Origin: Uloborus plumipes
Taxonomy: Eukaryota; Arthropoda; Arachnida; Araneae; Uloboridae
Length of the DNA stretch: 64,000 nt
Direction: 5' to 3'
Assembly (NCBI GenBank): GCA_038373865.1
Contig: JAXGGA010002028.1
Coordinates: 62,001 to 126,000 of the forward strand
Shown: in pieces, positions 35,668 through 46,323 of the stretch
Layout of the letters: each line of letters begins with the position of its first letter
How positions within the stretch are numbered: the stretch's first letter is position 1
Made by a program: the position numbers and the translations under genes
The notes under the pieces: generated by a model
What the model was told of the DNA's origin: nothing
The model's database searches: none
Seen by the model: the letters and a program-made list of their open reading frames with translations, nothing else

Positions 35668-36413
35668 GCCCCCCCTCCCCCCACACGCTCCGGTAAACTC
35701 GAAGAAATTCCTCGAGGAAAACCTCAAAACAAGAGTTTTCACGCTCCGGAAAATCAGAAGGCAGGCTTTTAGGAATTCCTTGAGGCTTTCCTTAAGTTCC
35801 AAGACACTACGGGGATATACGAAGGCTAGTCTCTGGTGGAAAACCGCCTACCCATCCAGACTGTCCATCGGCCTTGAGGAAAACCTCAGAAGAATTCCTC
35901 GAGGAAAACCTCAAAACAAGAGTTTTCACGCTCCGGAAAATCAGAAGGCAGGCTTTTAGGAATTCCTTGAGGCTTTCCTTAAGTTCCAAGACACTACGGG
36001 GATATACGAAGGCTAGTCTCTGGTGGAAAACCGCCTACCCATCCAGACTGTCCATCGGCCTTGAGGAAAACCTCAGAAGAATTCCTCGAGGAAAACCTCA
36101 AAACAAGAGTTTTCACGCTCCGGAAAATCAGAAGGCAGGCTTTTAGGAATTCCTTGAGGCTTTCCTTAAGTTCCAAGACACTACGGGGATATACGAAGGC
36201 TAGTCTCTGGTGGAAAACCTCCTAACCATCCACACCGTCCGATGGGCCTTCAGGAAAACTTTAGAGGAATTTCTCGAGGAAAACCTCAATAGAGAGGAGT
36301 CCGGAGATCTGCAAGAATATCTCAACAGAATTCACCATACTCACATGGAGAATTTCTTCTATGAGAATTTCGTCGAGGTTTTCCTTTGGGTTTTCTGGAG
36401 CGTGTAGGGGGCC
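35668..36413. mobile_element. Inverted-ended element containing a 187 bp tandem repeat
   Basis: The ends share CACACGCTCC (left, after a C-tract at 35670) and GGAGCGTGTAGGGGGCCC (right, ending about 36414). Inside is a 187 bp unit starting AATTCCTCGAGG at 35706, 35893 and 36080. The first two units look identical base for base; the third is close before diverging after about 36220. Each unit holds short palindromes (CCTCGAGG, GAGGAAAACCTC). Open frames repeat with the unit and are not evidence of a gene. Confidence 0.7.
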
Positions 36414-36480
36414 CTTTAGAATCGTCAACGACGATGTACTACTTGCAACTCAACTCCTAGAATTGGAGATCACTCTATTT

Positions 36481-37209
36481 CAGTGCTTCTGAACCATTTT
36501 GAGCTCATCACCCCCTTCAAGACGCTGAGTGATGCCTATCCCCCCCCCCCTTTCTTTCTCAAAAAAAAAAAATAATAATAAGTTGGCGCATTTGAACATC
36601 GATATTATTAAAAATATAACTACCTTACTTTAATTTGAAGTAAAATGTACGCAATTAAAGCAACTATAACTTCTCACTTTTAAACTAAAAATATTAATAA
36701 TTAAATAAAATACCTTAAATTTATTTTTCTTTCACAAAGCAAACAGCAAACTAATTTAAGCATTTGAAATGTATTATTTTACTAAGATCATCGACACATT
36801 AAAAAAAAAAAAAACGTACATTTTTCAAGAAATTTTATTTTCTACACTGGAATCTGGGGAATTAAAATCATTGAAACTAAAAATTTGGAGGAAAATAAAT
36901 TGAGAATCAGGAAATTAATAAAATTGACAATGAACGACAAAATGGTTCCTAAAGTTCAGCTAAGGTGCAAGGAGAAAGCTCTTGGACTTTAATTTGTTTC
37001 TTTTTTAATTTGTGATTAATTGTCTGAACTCTGAACAACCGGTTTCGTATATGTTTATAATTTCGACTTTCGCTACACTTTTATTACTATTGTTTTACTG
37101 TTTTCTCTTCTAAATATCCATCGCCCCCTATCGCCCATTGAGAATTTATCACCCCTTTGATTAGCCAAATCGCCCCTTGGGGATGATTGCCCCAGGTTGG
37201 GAACCACTG
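36481..37209. mobile_element. hAT MITE, 729 bp
   Basis: The left end CAGTGCTTCTGAACC and right end GGTTGGGAACCACTG match the hAT terminus CAGTGGTTCCCAACC. The flanks are CTCTATTT and CTATTTTA, compatible with an 8 bp duplication after a small deletion. C-rich blocks such as ATCACCCCC recur at both ends. No coding capacity is visible. Confidence 0.8.
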
Positions 37210-39153
37210 CTATTTTAATTCAGTTGCTCGATAAAGATGTTTATTACTGATACAGTAATGCTTTCAGCAGAACTTGGCTCGAAAATCTGCTTATAGTTGC
37301 TCAAAATCTGCTCACATTTGGGCTCTCTACTTCGTTGTTTTGTGTCCCCAAAAGCAAGTGATGCTTCTGTGATATGGTGCAACCGGCAATGGACTTGAAA
37401 TCACCAAGTTTAGCAACGAGCTTGATGAAAAACCAGGCCATACTTATATCTTGACAAATATGGTGCAAATCTGCGAAATCCAGTTTTATTTAAGCAGAAT
37501 TATTTAATGTAGAATTGCTGATTAAACTAAGAGGCGAGATTATACATTCTCTCATGTTTTACTTTTGTTAAGTTTAAACATACATTTACGGGGTCACTTA
37601 TAGAGACCAGTAACTATGCCGTTTCTTCTATATAATTAGGTATTTGTATATTTTTCTGTAATTGTGCTTTAAAATATAACGATTATTTTAAACTTTCATA
37701 AAAATTTCATCTCAGAGTTTATTTTACTAAATGTGCTATTGCAAAATGTTTTCTAAGTTAGGAAAAAAAATAACGTTTACATTAAAATTTTTGTTCAATT
37801 AAAAGTAACTTTCTCTTTAAATTTCAAGTTTTTTTAATGCTTGTCAGGGCTTTTTTTGCACTTACAAATATATATCTTCTTTTGAGGCACAATATTTACC
37901 GTCCCTAATTGTACACAACTATTCACTCATTTCTCTCATCTTTCGCAATATTTTGTGCTGTTTGCTTCTCCTAATGAAGTCTGATTTTCAGTGCTTCTCT
38001 CTCCGTTATGCAAGATTTTCAGTAAACAAGTATGTTAATTAAACATCATTATTTATCGCTGCTTAAAATTTTAAAGATTTTATCTTCATTTTACAGCTTG
38101 TCTCCTTATTTGTCTTTTGTTTCAATGCGAGAAGGTTGCCTCATTAAGATTGGATGCTGAAACTTTAATCCCCTAGTCTTAACGTTTCAATTCTATTTAT
38201 AAACAATTTTCTTGTCAGAAACTATCAACGTATCCTTCTATGTAGGTGCTTAGAGGAATTTTCGAAATACATTTTAACAACTGTAATAATTATTATTATT
38301 TCTGTTATTAGTATTAATACTGTCGTTGTTGTTGTTACTTTAGAGATGATAAAATTTATAATAGTTATGCTAATTAGGGTGGTGAATTGTATGATTTATT
38401 AAAAAAGCTAATAGATAAAAATATTACTATTGCAAGGTAATTTCTGAATAAATAAGGTTTTTTACTTTCACGTAATCAGTAATCCTTTAAAACGATGAGA
38501 AAAAACTAATGAGCAAAAAAATTGACAATATGAAGTATTTTACGAATAATAAATGGTATGTGATGTGTAAAAATGAAACATAATTGTCGAAAAAATTAAT
38601 CTCTAAGTAATTTCTTTCTTGGATTATTGTCCTTAAGAAGCACGAAAGTTTTACTATAATATTTAACTATAATTAAAATATACGCATGTGAAGACAAACG
38701 CATTTGGACATTAGATTATTCATTGTCTTACCTTATAGACAGACAGATTTACTGTTAAAACTGCTATTCTTATAATACTTCAAAGTTATTAAGCAATAGA
38801 TATCCGAAATATCTGTTACCATTAGCCATGAAGAACGTTTAGTATCATCCCCGTAACTTCTGCCAATTCTAATATGCTAATATGTGTGCGAGTTGAAACG
38901 ATATGGTGTTAGGCAAACATTGTTATACATTGACTCGTATTTCTGATATTATCAATCATATTTTTGGTTTATTCTTCAGTTTTTCTATCAAGTGTACTGT
39001 TAAAAAAAATAGTAAACTATATTGACTACTAAGAGCTTGCAAAATTTATATACGCGAACCTGAACTGCTGTTCACCAAGGAACCAAACCGTTAGAACTAC
39101 AGGTTGCACAGCACGCGGCTGCTTTAAAGCCTCCACTTGAGTCCTTATGGCAC
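37210..39153. other. AT-rich DNA, nothing recognisable
   Basis: This is one of the longest stretches without any repeat ends. Only simple (ATT)n/(GTT)n patches near 38290-38340 stand out. Confidence 0.6.
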
Positions 39154-39161
39154 CTTTGGAA

Positions 39162-39868
39162 CAGGGACGTCGTTTCAAAAATTTCCGGGGGGGGGGGGGG
39201 CAAAGGGTAAAAACACAATACAATTTCACCAGAAAACAAAAACCACGCCCACTTATATGCAAATACAGTGAACTCTCACTTATACATCGCCTCATTTATG
39301 CGACTTTTTCACTTATACGACGATTTTTAGTGGTCCCGGCACATTCCATAGTAAAATAATCACAATTTCATTTGTTTATGCGTCGCTCTAAAGATAAATA
39401 TTTCACTTATGCGCCGAATTTTTCGAAAAATGTAAACAATTTAGTTTATTTTCTTGAAAAATGAGCATGTTTCTTCACTTTCTTTTTAATCCTTCTCTTT
39501 TATTGCTCGCGGAAAGCATTTTTTCCACATGAACTAGAGTTCGGAGAGGGACCAATATCTATTATGGATCGTCTTAAAAATACCATCAGTTTGTGATTAG
39601 GTTTGCTACAATTTTTGTTTTCTCCTTATCATTGCAATTAGGTTTCAGTAGTTTCCACACAGTAGTAATATGACCATTTTCTATAGCAACATTCTTATTC
39701 ATGCTCGCATTAGAACTTATGTTGCATTTTAGACTTTTAAAGAGGCTTGTTCACTTATGCGCCTTTTTCGGTTGGTCCCTTGGGCCGGCGCATAAGTGAG
39801 AGTTCACTTGATTTCTCAAAGTCAAGGGGGGGGGGGAATGACCCCTGCCCCCCTAAATAACGGGCCCG
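39162..39868. mobile_element. hAT MITE copy 2, interrupted by a pogo-like MITE
   Basis: The ends CAGGGACGTCGTTT and AATAACGGGCCCG match the element at 11751-11921. The flanks are CTTTGGAA and CTTTGGAG, an 8 bp duplication with one mismatch. The two halves are split at AAATA|GATTTCTC by the insertion 39266-39808, which lost a few bases at its right edge. Confidence 0.85.
39266..39808. mobile_element. pogo-like MITE, copy 1 (CAGTGAACTCTCACTTATAC)
   Basis: Inverted ends CAGTGAACTCTCACTTATAC and ATAAGTGAGAGTTCACT lie after a TA. Subterminal motifs TTATGCG and CGCATAAG repeat in both arms. A second copy of the same family is at 54966-55567. Confidence 0.85.
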
Positions 39869-40060
39869 CTTTGGAGAGCCATTTGGCTCCATGTGGCACC
39901 CCATGAGCGCGCTATCGCATCCCATGGGGACCCATGGCACTCCAAGGGTGCTATAGGATACCAAATGGCAACTCCAGGGGGGCCTAGGGAGTCAATTGGC
40001 ATCCTTCAGGGGTGCCGCTGATGCTTACCACGTTTCACCCTTAAAGGAGAATTGTGCAAT
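39869..40060. repeat. Degenerate CCATGG-rich short repeats
   Basis: Motifs such as CCATTTGGC, CCCATGGGGACCC and TGGCACCC recur at short, irregular spacing, in a GC-richer patch. No element ends were resolved. Confidence 0.5.
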
Positions 40061-40201
40061 CTGTAGTTTTAACAGTGCACGCAAGTAGACCATAATTAGG
40101 AATTCATTTAAATAGGTAACGACCTAAAGATTAGCTACAGACATATTTTTAAAAACTTAAATATTTGCCTTTGCACTCCTGCCCCATTCGTTATCGAGAT
40201 A

Positions 40202-40378
40202 CAGTGAAATCTGTGTATAACGATACTCAAGGGACCGAGAAAAAATATCATTATAGACAGATTATCATTATAGACAGTTTGAACAAGAGTAAATGGGAAG
40301 TTGGCTGGGACCAAACCAAAATATCGTAATAGGCAGGTTTGTCGTTATGTACAGTATCGTTATGCACAGGTTTCACTG
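40202..40378. mobile_element. pogo-like MITE, 177 bp
   Basis: CAGTGAAATCTGTGTATAACG is mirrored by CGTTATGCACAGGTTTCACTG, flanked by TA at 40200-40201 and 40379-40380. Confidence 0.85.
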
Positions 40379-40517
40379 TATAAGGTTTGAAAGTTTAGTA
40401 AAATTTTGAGAAAACTGCCAACTTTAGACTTGGCCAGATTGCACCGTAGTATGTGGTAGGACATCAGCATTGCTAAAATAATCAAAATTCATCATTGAAG
40501 TCGTTAAAAACTAAGTA

Positions 40518-40691
40518 CAGTCGAACCCGCTTAATGGAATAGCCATTTTGCCACGAAAAAATATTCTAATAAGCGGGATATTCCATTATCCGGGATGAAA
40601 ATAATGCATTTCAATGGTTTGGTACATTGAAAACGTATTACATTAAGCGGGATATTCCTTTAAGCGATATTCTAATGAGCGGGCTCGACTG
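40518..40691. mobile_element. pogo-like MITE, 174 bp
   Basis: CAGTCGAACCCGCTTAATGG is mirrored by TAATGAGCGGGCTCGACTG, flanked by TA at 40516-40517 and 40692-40693. Inner copies of AAGCGGGATATTCC on both sides make a near-complete hairpin. Confidence 0.85.
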
Positions 40692-40693
40692 TA

Positions 40694-41232
40694 TCAACAT
40701 TCGTTTTGCACAACTCTTCCCTTGCACCAGCAGAATGCAATAGTCCCTGCCAACTCTAACAGCCATTCAAGAAAAGTGGCATTAAAAATTTCATTAGCAT
40801 CAAAAAACTAAAATCCCACCGGAAATACAAGTGCAAAAACTGGAGAACTGTGTTATCCGAATGAAAAAAAAAAAAAAAAAAAAAACAGTAAAATAGCGCA
40901 GGAAAGAGCAGAAATCTCGAATTTCAAAGCAACTTTTTTAATGAGCCTTTTTTCAGTACTTTTTATCTAAACAGGTAAGAAACATTTTGCCGCTTCAAAA
41001 AACGTATGAATTAAAGAAGATACGACCACCTTAATCTTTATTAAACGGATATGCATTCGAAATTTTTTCTCCCCTACAACTGAGAGTAATTTGTTTTAGG
41101 GGGAAAAGTTAGTTTTTAGTTACATTTAAGTAACTCCTACCCTTTTTTATGCTTTATTTTTAACAATATTTTCATTTCACAACATATCAGTAAAACATTT
41201 ATTTTTTGAAATAAAATAGATGTAGTGTAAGG
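40694..41232. other. No supported feature
   Basis: There is an A-tract at 40865-40884. No coding pattern or element ends were found. Confidence 0.5.
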
Positions 41233-41531
41233 CAGGGATTCAAGTGAAACACCATTGCAATCGCTTCGAATTGCAATCGCTACTGGAAGTGAATTACATT
41301 ATCATCAACTTAACTTGGCACTGACGTCACTACGGGTGGAGCCAATAAGAGCTCACAAGCAGTCAGTGATCTCCTCTTATTCGCCAAGTAGGCTGTGACG
41401 TTTTATCTAGCTCGTTTTTCATAGGCAAACGTCACGCTGACGTCACGATGTTTTTATCAAGAAACGTTCTAATGTGATTCATTTCCAGTAGCGATTGTAA
41501 TTTGCGATCGCCTGTTTCACTTGAATTCTTG
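41233..41531. mobile_element. Inverted-repeat element (hAT-like tips), 299 bp, carrying the CRE-like MITE core
   Basis: The ends CAGGGATTCAAGTGAAAC and GTTTCACTTGAATTCTTG are well matched. Inner arms TTGCAATCGCTACTGGAA and TTCCAGTAGCGATTGTAA continue the inverted repeat. CAGGG/CTTG tips suggest hAT, but the flanks (GTGTAAGG, CGCAAAGG) match at only four of eight bases. The centre, about 41306-41460, is the reverse complement of the 18192-18392 MITE. Confidence 0.7.
41306..41460. mobile_element. Second copy of the CRE-palindrome MITE core
   Basis: The block runs from ACTTAACTTGGCACTGACGT to CTGACGTCACGATG. It corresponds to 18200-18385 in reverse, including the CCAATAAGAGCTCACAAG segment. Both TGACGTCA-type palindromes are kept. 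Confidence 0.75.
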
Positions 41532-41930
41532 CGCAAAGGTTTAGCAAAATTGTCTTTAGTAATTGCTCCCTCCGATAGAAATCTATTTAAAATGCCTGAC
41601 AACTGGAAATTCTGATCCTATTTCCTCCAGCTTACCTTACATATCTCACACGTGTTACAGCACAAATCCTGCTTTTAAAGTTAAGATCTAAGCAGTCTTG
41701 ATCTTTTGTGTAGATGCTTTAGAGAAGACTACTTTATATGACTTCTCTAGCATGTTCTCTGTTACCAAGCAAGAACTACCTTATTTCTTTTAAATCTTAT
41801 CGTTTCGGCTATGGACGAAAAATAGACCCACTGTCTAAAAATTGTCTTTTTTTTTTTTGGTCAGAAAACAATTTTGTCTGTTTTTAATTAAACGTCACTT
41901 CAATGAAAAGCAGCTAAAATCTAAGATACA

Positions 41931-42000
41931 GTGGCACGTTGGACAGAGCGTTGAGCAAGAAACGCGAAGTTCCTAGGTTCGATCCTGTTATGGGTTGAAC
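41931..42000 (+). pseudogene. tRNA-like sequence (pseudogene or SINE head)
   Basis: GTGGCACGTTGGACAGAGCG resembles an A box, and GGTTCGATCC is a good B box about 35 bases further on. No matching acceptor stem closes the structure, so a working tRNA is unlikely. Confidence 0.55.
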
Positions 42001-42272
42001 CGTTTTTGATTTTTTCTAAATGATTAATTTTGATCCCAATTTCTAAGAATATCTAATCCAAACTAATTGTAAAATTTATCTAATAATTTAGGCAATTTAG
42101 CATGAATAATAATGCTTAAAGCTGTACACGTTTTTCGAAAAATTACCGTTAAATAAAAAATCGAATTTTTGAATTACTACTGTCAAGCGCGAATGCTTTT
42201 GCGCATGTCAGCTCGTGTTATTAAATTACACCACTACCATTCTAATCACAGTAAATTCACATGTTAGAGCTG

Positions 42273-42509
42273 TTATACCCCCCCCCCCCGAAGAAGAAAA
42301 TCCCAGCTCCTCCCATGCCCAAGCACATCTATTCCTATTTCAGAAAATACTTTTCCGTCAGTTGCATTTATGCATTCATATTCAGCTTTGATGTAAATAT
42401 TTTCAGAGTCTCCCGCTAAGCAGCTTCCAGACAGAGTTATTACGTTGCTACTTTCTCTCATAGGAACTCCCAGCTTGTCCATTCTCATTATTGAGCGCCA
42501 TGCTCTCAA
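42273..42509 (-). other. Exon-like open frame with a possible lectin-type segment
   Basis: The 78-codon frame contains SCLAGDSENIYIKAEYECI, which loosely recalls the end of SUEL/galactose-binding lectin domains (CPG..KYL.VEY.C). Composition is protein-like and the patch is less AT-rich than its neighbours. A C-tract at 42281-42290 interrupts one edge. I found no convincing splice pair. It may be an exon, a processed fragment or chance; the lectin idea is weak. Confidence 0.25.
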
Positions 42510-43195
42510 AATTCATTTCGTTTCGCAACCAACGCTCGAAGTCGGAATCCAAGAGTTCGAACGAGGGATAATCTTTCATTCTAAGTTTGGTCCGGTAAGG
42601 TTTAATGAAAAGGTCTTGTGTTTATGTACTTAGGAAGGACGAAAGATTAGAATTGCCCAAAGACTTTTGAACTGAAATAGTCAATTTTTCCTTCCATGAC
42701 TTTCATTTTGAAGGTTGTATTTAGAAGGAAAGTGGTGTACTTTCCTTCCGCAGTTTTGACTAATAATTTAGGGTTTCACCAAAGCATTTTCTATTACTTG
42801 GTAAAATTGAATTCCTAGTACATTTTTGCATCAAATAAAGCCCAGCTGCCTCCATCTAGTAGGGAAACTGGGCGTCAAAATCCTCGTGGCAATGGCATTC
42901 CGCCGATAGTGATGCCACATGAAAGAATGGGTGCCGGTCTAGAGGAATGCACTGGGTCTGCAAATGGTTCGGAGTCAAAAGCAGCCCCGTTTGAAACAAA
43001 CAAACAAAATCATTTTCGAATTTATGAATAAAAAATTTCAAAACGATTAAAAAAATTGATTTTGCCATCTCGAAGTTAAATTATTTCTTTCGCAATGACA
43101 AATTGTGAGAAGTGTGTGGTGTACGTACAAGGACACATAACCTAACTTTGTCCTAGAACCGTCAAGTCATCTTGGCTCAATGGATAAAGTACTCA

Positions 43196-45117
43196 CCCTG
43201 ATAGCACAGTGACCAAAATGTGACGCTTTTGTGACCCGTGACGCTCGTCACAAGCGCAGTCGCAACCACGTCATCGCGACTTACGAATGTCCGACCGCGG
43301 TGACGTCACAGTGCGACTTTACAGTGACGGCGCATGACGACCCAATTGCAACCGAGGTCACCTAGTGACGGTTTGGCGACCTCACATCGCAGTCACAGCG
43401 ACCGATGTGACCAGTCAGTGACCTGTGTGTGAAGTTGCGGCGGCGTCACAATGCGACTTCACAGTGACGGCGCCCGACGACCTGTCATAAAATATTTTTT
43501 TTAATTTTGAAAAAATAAAAGAGTCTTTTACTGACATCAGAAATCACTGATATAAGAACCTGGATTGAATCAACATACTTTCCGCCAACCGTTACGCTGC
43601 GAAACCCACTGTCCCACGCCTGGAATCGAACCCGGGTCGTCTGGATGCAAGCCAAGAATTCTAACCACTATACTAGACGAGAGTTACAAGAGGAAACTCA
43701 AAAAGTAAAGAGCTGCTGAAGGTCACATTGTGGTCACAAAGTGAGTCACATCCACGTCGATGTGACAGTTTTAAGTCACAATGCGACTTTACCACGACGT
43801 CAGAGAAAAGTCCCACTTGCGTCTTCAGGCGTTGCTAATGCAATGCTTTTGTGACCCTCGCATGCGTCACAAGTGAAGTCGCAACCAACAAGTTACTTAC
43901 GAATGTCAGCAACGGCGACTTCACAATGCGACTTTACAGTGACAACGCCTGACGACCCAATTGCAACCTAGGTCTCCCAGTGACGGTTTAGCGACCTCAC
44001 ATCACAGTCACAGCGACCGATGCGACCACTCAGTGACGTACGCGTGAAGTCGCGGCAGCGTCACAGTGCGACTTCACAGTGACGGCACCTGAGGACTTCT
44101 CCGCCTTGTGACTTCTCCGCGAGCTGACACTCGTAAGTTGCTGCCACATCTTTGCGACTTCGCTTGTGAGGTATCACAAAAGCGTCTTATTTTGGTCACT
44201 GTGCAATTCGTAGTCACATCCCCGTTTGTTGCGACTTTTTTAAATCGCAATAATGCTTTGAAGAATTTCATTTAAAAGTCACAAATAAGGCGCAAAACCA
44301 GCACTAAGTGACATCGACTGCCTTCGTGCTACCAGGCGTCATCACTGCAACATCGCACTTTTGATGTCGCCGCGAATTTTCATTCGTAAGTTGCAGACAC
44401 CTTACTTGTGACGTACCCGAGTCACAAAAGCGTCTTATTTTTGTCACTGTGCTATTCATAATCATACCCCGTTTTCGCATCTGCTGTAAATCACTACAGG
44501 GCTTTACAGCGACGTCATTTAAAGGTGTAACAAGTAAGTAAAGAAATTTGATAGTGACAATGATGAGAAGCCGCATAACCGATACAAACCATCAAAACGT
44601 CGCATCAAATACACAATTACACGACAACGGTTTCCGTGACTGTGTCATGTTGTCACGGAATAGTCACAAATTGTCCAAAATTGCATTGACGTTGTAAGGG
44701 CCGTCACTGCAATTTTGACGTCATCACGGACTGACATTCGCAAGTGGTTGTCACTTGGTCGCTTTTGTTACTGCTGTCTGTTAGAAAGTGATTGAGGCTC
44801 TTAAAAAATTTTTTTGACTGATTTTGTAACGTAAAATTATTAATTCGGTATTATTAATTCGGTCTTCAATCGGTAAAAAAATACTTTAATGAAAATTCAC
44901 ATTAAGGTCACAATGTGACGTCTCCACAACATTACATTGTGACCGGTCACAATTCAGCTGTCACAGCGACGTTGTAGTGAAGTCACACGCAAATGTCGCA
45001 AACGAGTCACAATGTGACTTTTGGGCGTCGTCACAATTGAGTCACGGTGCGACTGTGACGCTTGTGACTCGCAGTGACGTCACTGTGACTTATCCGTGAC
45101 ACATTGTGCTATTAGGG
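43196..45117. mobile_element. GTGAC/GTCAC-saturated inverted-repeat element, 1.9 kb
   Basis: The tips CCCTGATAGCACAGTG and CATTGTGCTATTAGGG are inverted. The interior is dominated by GTGAC and GTCAC in both orientations, with linked words such as GCGACTT(C/T)ACAGTGACGGC. A segment of about 260 bp occurs twice in direct orientation (about 43217-43486 and 43842-44097), separated by a tRNA-like insertion. Reverse-complement copies of the left tip occur inside near 44174-44205 and 44422-44457. There is no coding capacity. The flanks GTACTCAC and GCAGTTAC match at five of eight bases, so an old 8 bp duplication is possible but unproven. The superfamily is unknown. Confidence 0.75.
43490..43690 (-). 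mobile_element. tRNA-like SINE inserted in the GTGAC element
   Basis: On the minus strand TAGTATAGTGGTTAGAATTC (A-box region), a 7-base loop CTTGCAT and GGGTTCGATTCC (B box) resemble a Glu/Asp-type tRNA with a changed anticodon (TGC). The acceptor stem is not intact. An A/T-rich tail runs to about 43490. Confidence 0.6.
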
Positions 45118-45698
45118 CAGTTACCATCAGGAAGAACCCGGGTTCGGGCGTCACCAAGGACACACATCCATGCACTACATTGGTTACCCAGTAACTTTAA
45201 CAGATGGCGCCAGTTTCGCGGATGCAACCCTGCATGGTGGAGGAGCAAAGGATGGTGGAAGCGAGAAGTTGACAAATTGCCAATCTGAAAGAGGGATTAA
45301 ACGACGCGTAAGGTCCAAAGAGAAAACATATAACAATTTTTCATTGCTCAAAAAAACCCTCTTAAACTCTTTTCTTACAGATTAAAAGTTTCGCAATTCG
45401 AAAATTGCAGCCAGTTTTTCACTCTGTTTTTTCAAGTTATAATGTTTCACAAATTTCAGCTTACCTTTTTCATATTTTTTATTCGGTTTAAATAATTTAT
45501 CAAACATTATTTTAATTTAAAACCAGTATCTATCATATGCAGCATTGATTGCCTAAAAGGGTTATTGAACATTGTGTAATTCCAGATGAAATGTCTTTAG
45601 AGGCAACACTTGGTTTTGTTTACTATCGCTGGTTGTTAAAATTTATTAGTTTATTTTATAATAAGAAAGATTAGAGCGAAAGCAAAAATGATTTATAG

Positions 45699-46319
45699 TG
45701 TAACGAGTCCGTAGCACCTTCAACTTTCTTCAAATGAGCATTCCAATCTTGAGGAAGTAACTATAAATTTATTTACAAGTATGTACACTATTTACAATAA
45801 GAGCAGAAAACAATTGCTAAACATCAGCAATTAGGCAGCAAACACTACACTGTACTCTCAACAGTAATTCAGCACCACGTATCTAACGTGAACAGTAATT
45901 AAGCAATTACAAAAGCAAAACAAACATTCGCCCAAGCGAATAGCGAATAAAACGAGTCACCAGAATCAAATCTGAAAACAACTAACTGACTTGTGTTCAA
46001 GGCCAGCTATTTATACACGGAAAGAAATTACGACAATATTCGAGAAAAACCTGGAATATTTTGTTTCATTCATAACATTACGTAATCCATTCACAAATTC
46101 TAGTGATAAAAAGAAAAAGAAAACACTCCGAGCGAAAAATGTCTTCACGCTTATTAAATGCAGGGCAAGTGTAAAAACTACGAAACGTTACAGGGCCGGT
46201 ATACAAGTGATAAAAGTGATATCTTCAGATACTTTTGCAACATGACGTCAGATAAAACCAAAACTAATGAAAATGATGCAAGGCAGGAAAAACAACAACT
46301 ATTTACAAGATTTGTAACA
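45699..46319. mobile_element. Solo LTR, copy 2
   Basis: It runs TGTAACGAGTCC...TTTGTAACA with ATAG at both 45695-45698 and 46320-46323. It is the same family as 3993-4627. The exact 4 bp duplication around TG...CA is the best support for the LTR reading. Confidence 0.8.
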
Positions 46320-46323
46320 ATAG

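Larger units (their letters stand above)
43165..45290 (+). mobile_element. tRNA-derived SINE split by the GTGAC-rich element
   Basis: Upstream of the insertion, CTTGGCTCAATGGATAAAG gives an A box. Downstream, GAACCCGGGTTCGGGCG gives a B box. Rejoining the flanks would place them at tRNA spacing, so the 43196-45117 element landed between the two promoter boxes. The body continues to about 45290. Confidence 0.65.

Noticed and set aside
35807..36176. Two identical 60-codon minus-strand frames
   Set aside because: They are by-products of the 187 bp tandem repeat and have no protein motif.
41931..42000. Functional tRNA gene
   Set aside because: A and B boxes are present but no acceptor stem pairs, so I list it as a tRNA-like relic.
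42856..43068. 70-codon minus-strand frame (LLLTPNHLQTQC)
   Set aside because: The underlying DNA looks like a fragment of a dispersed repeat, and no domain is visible.
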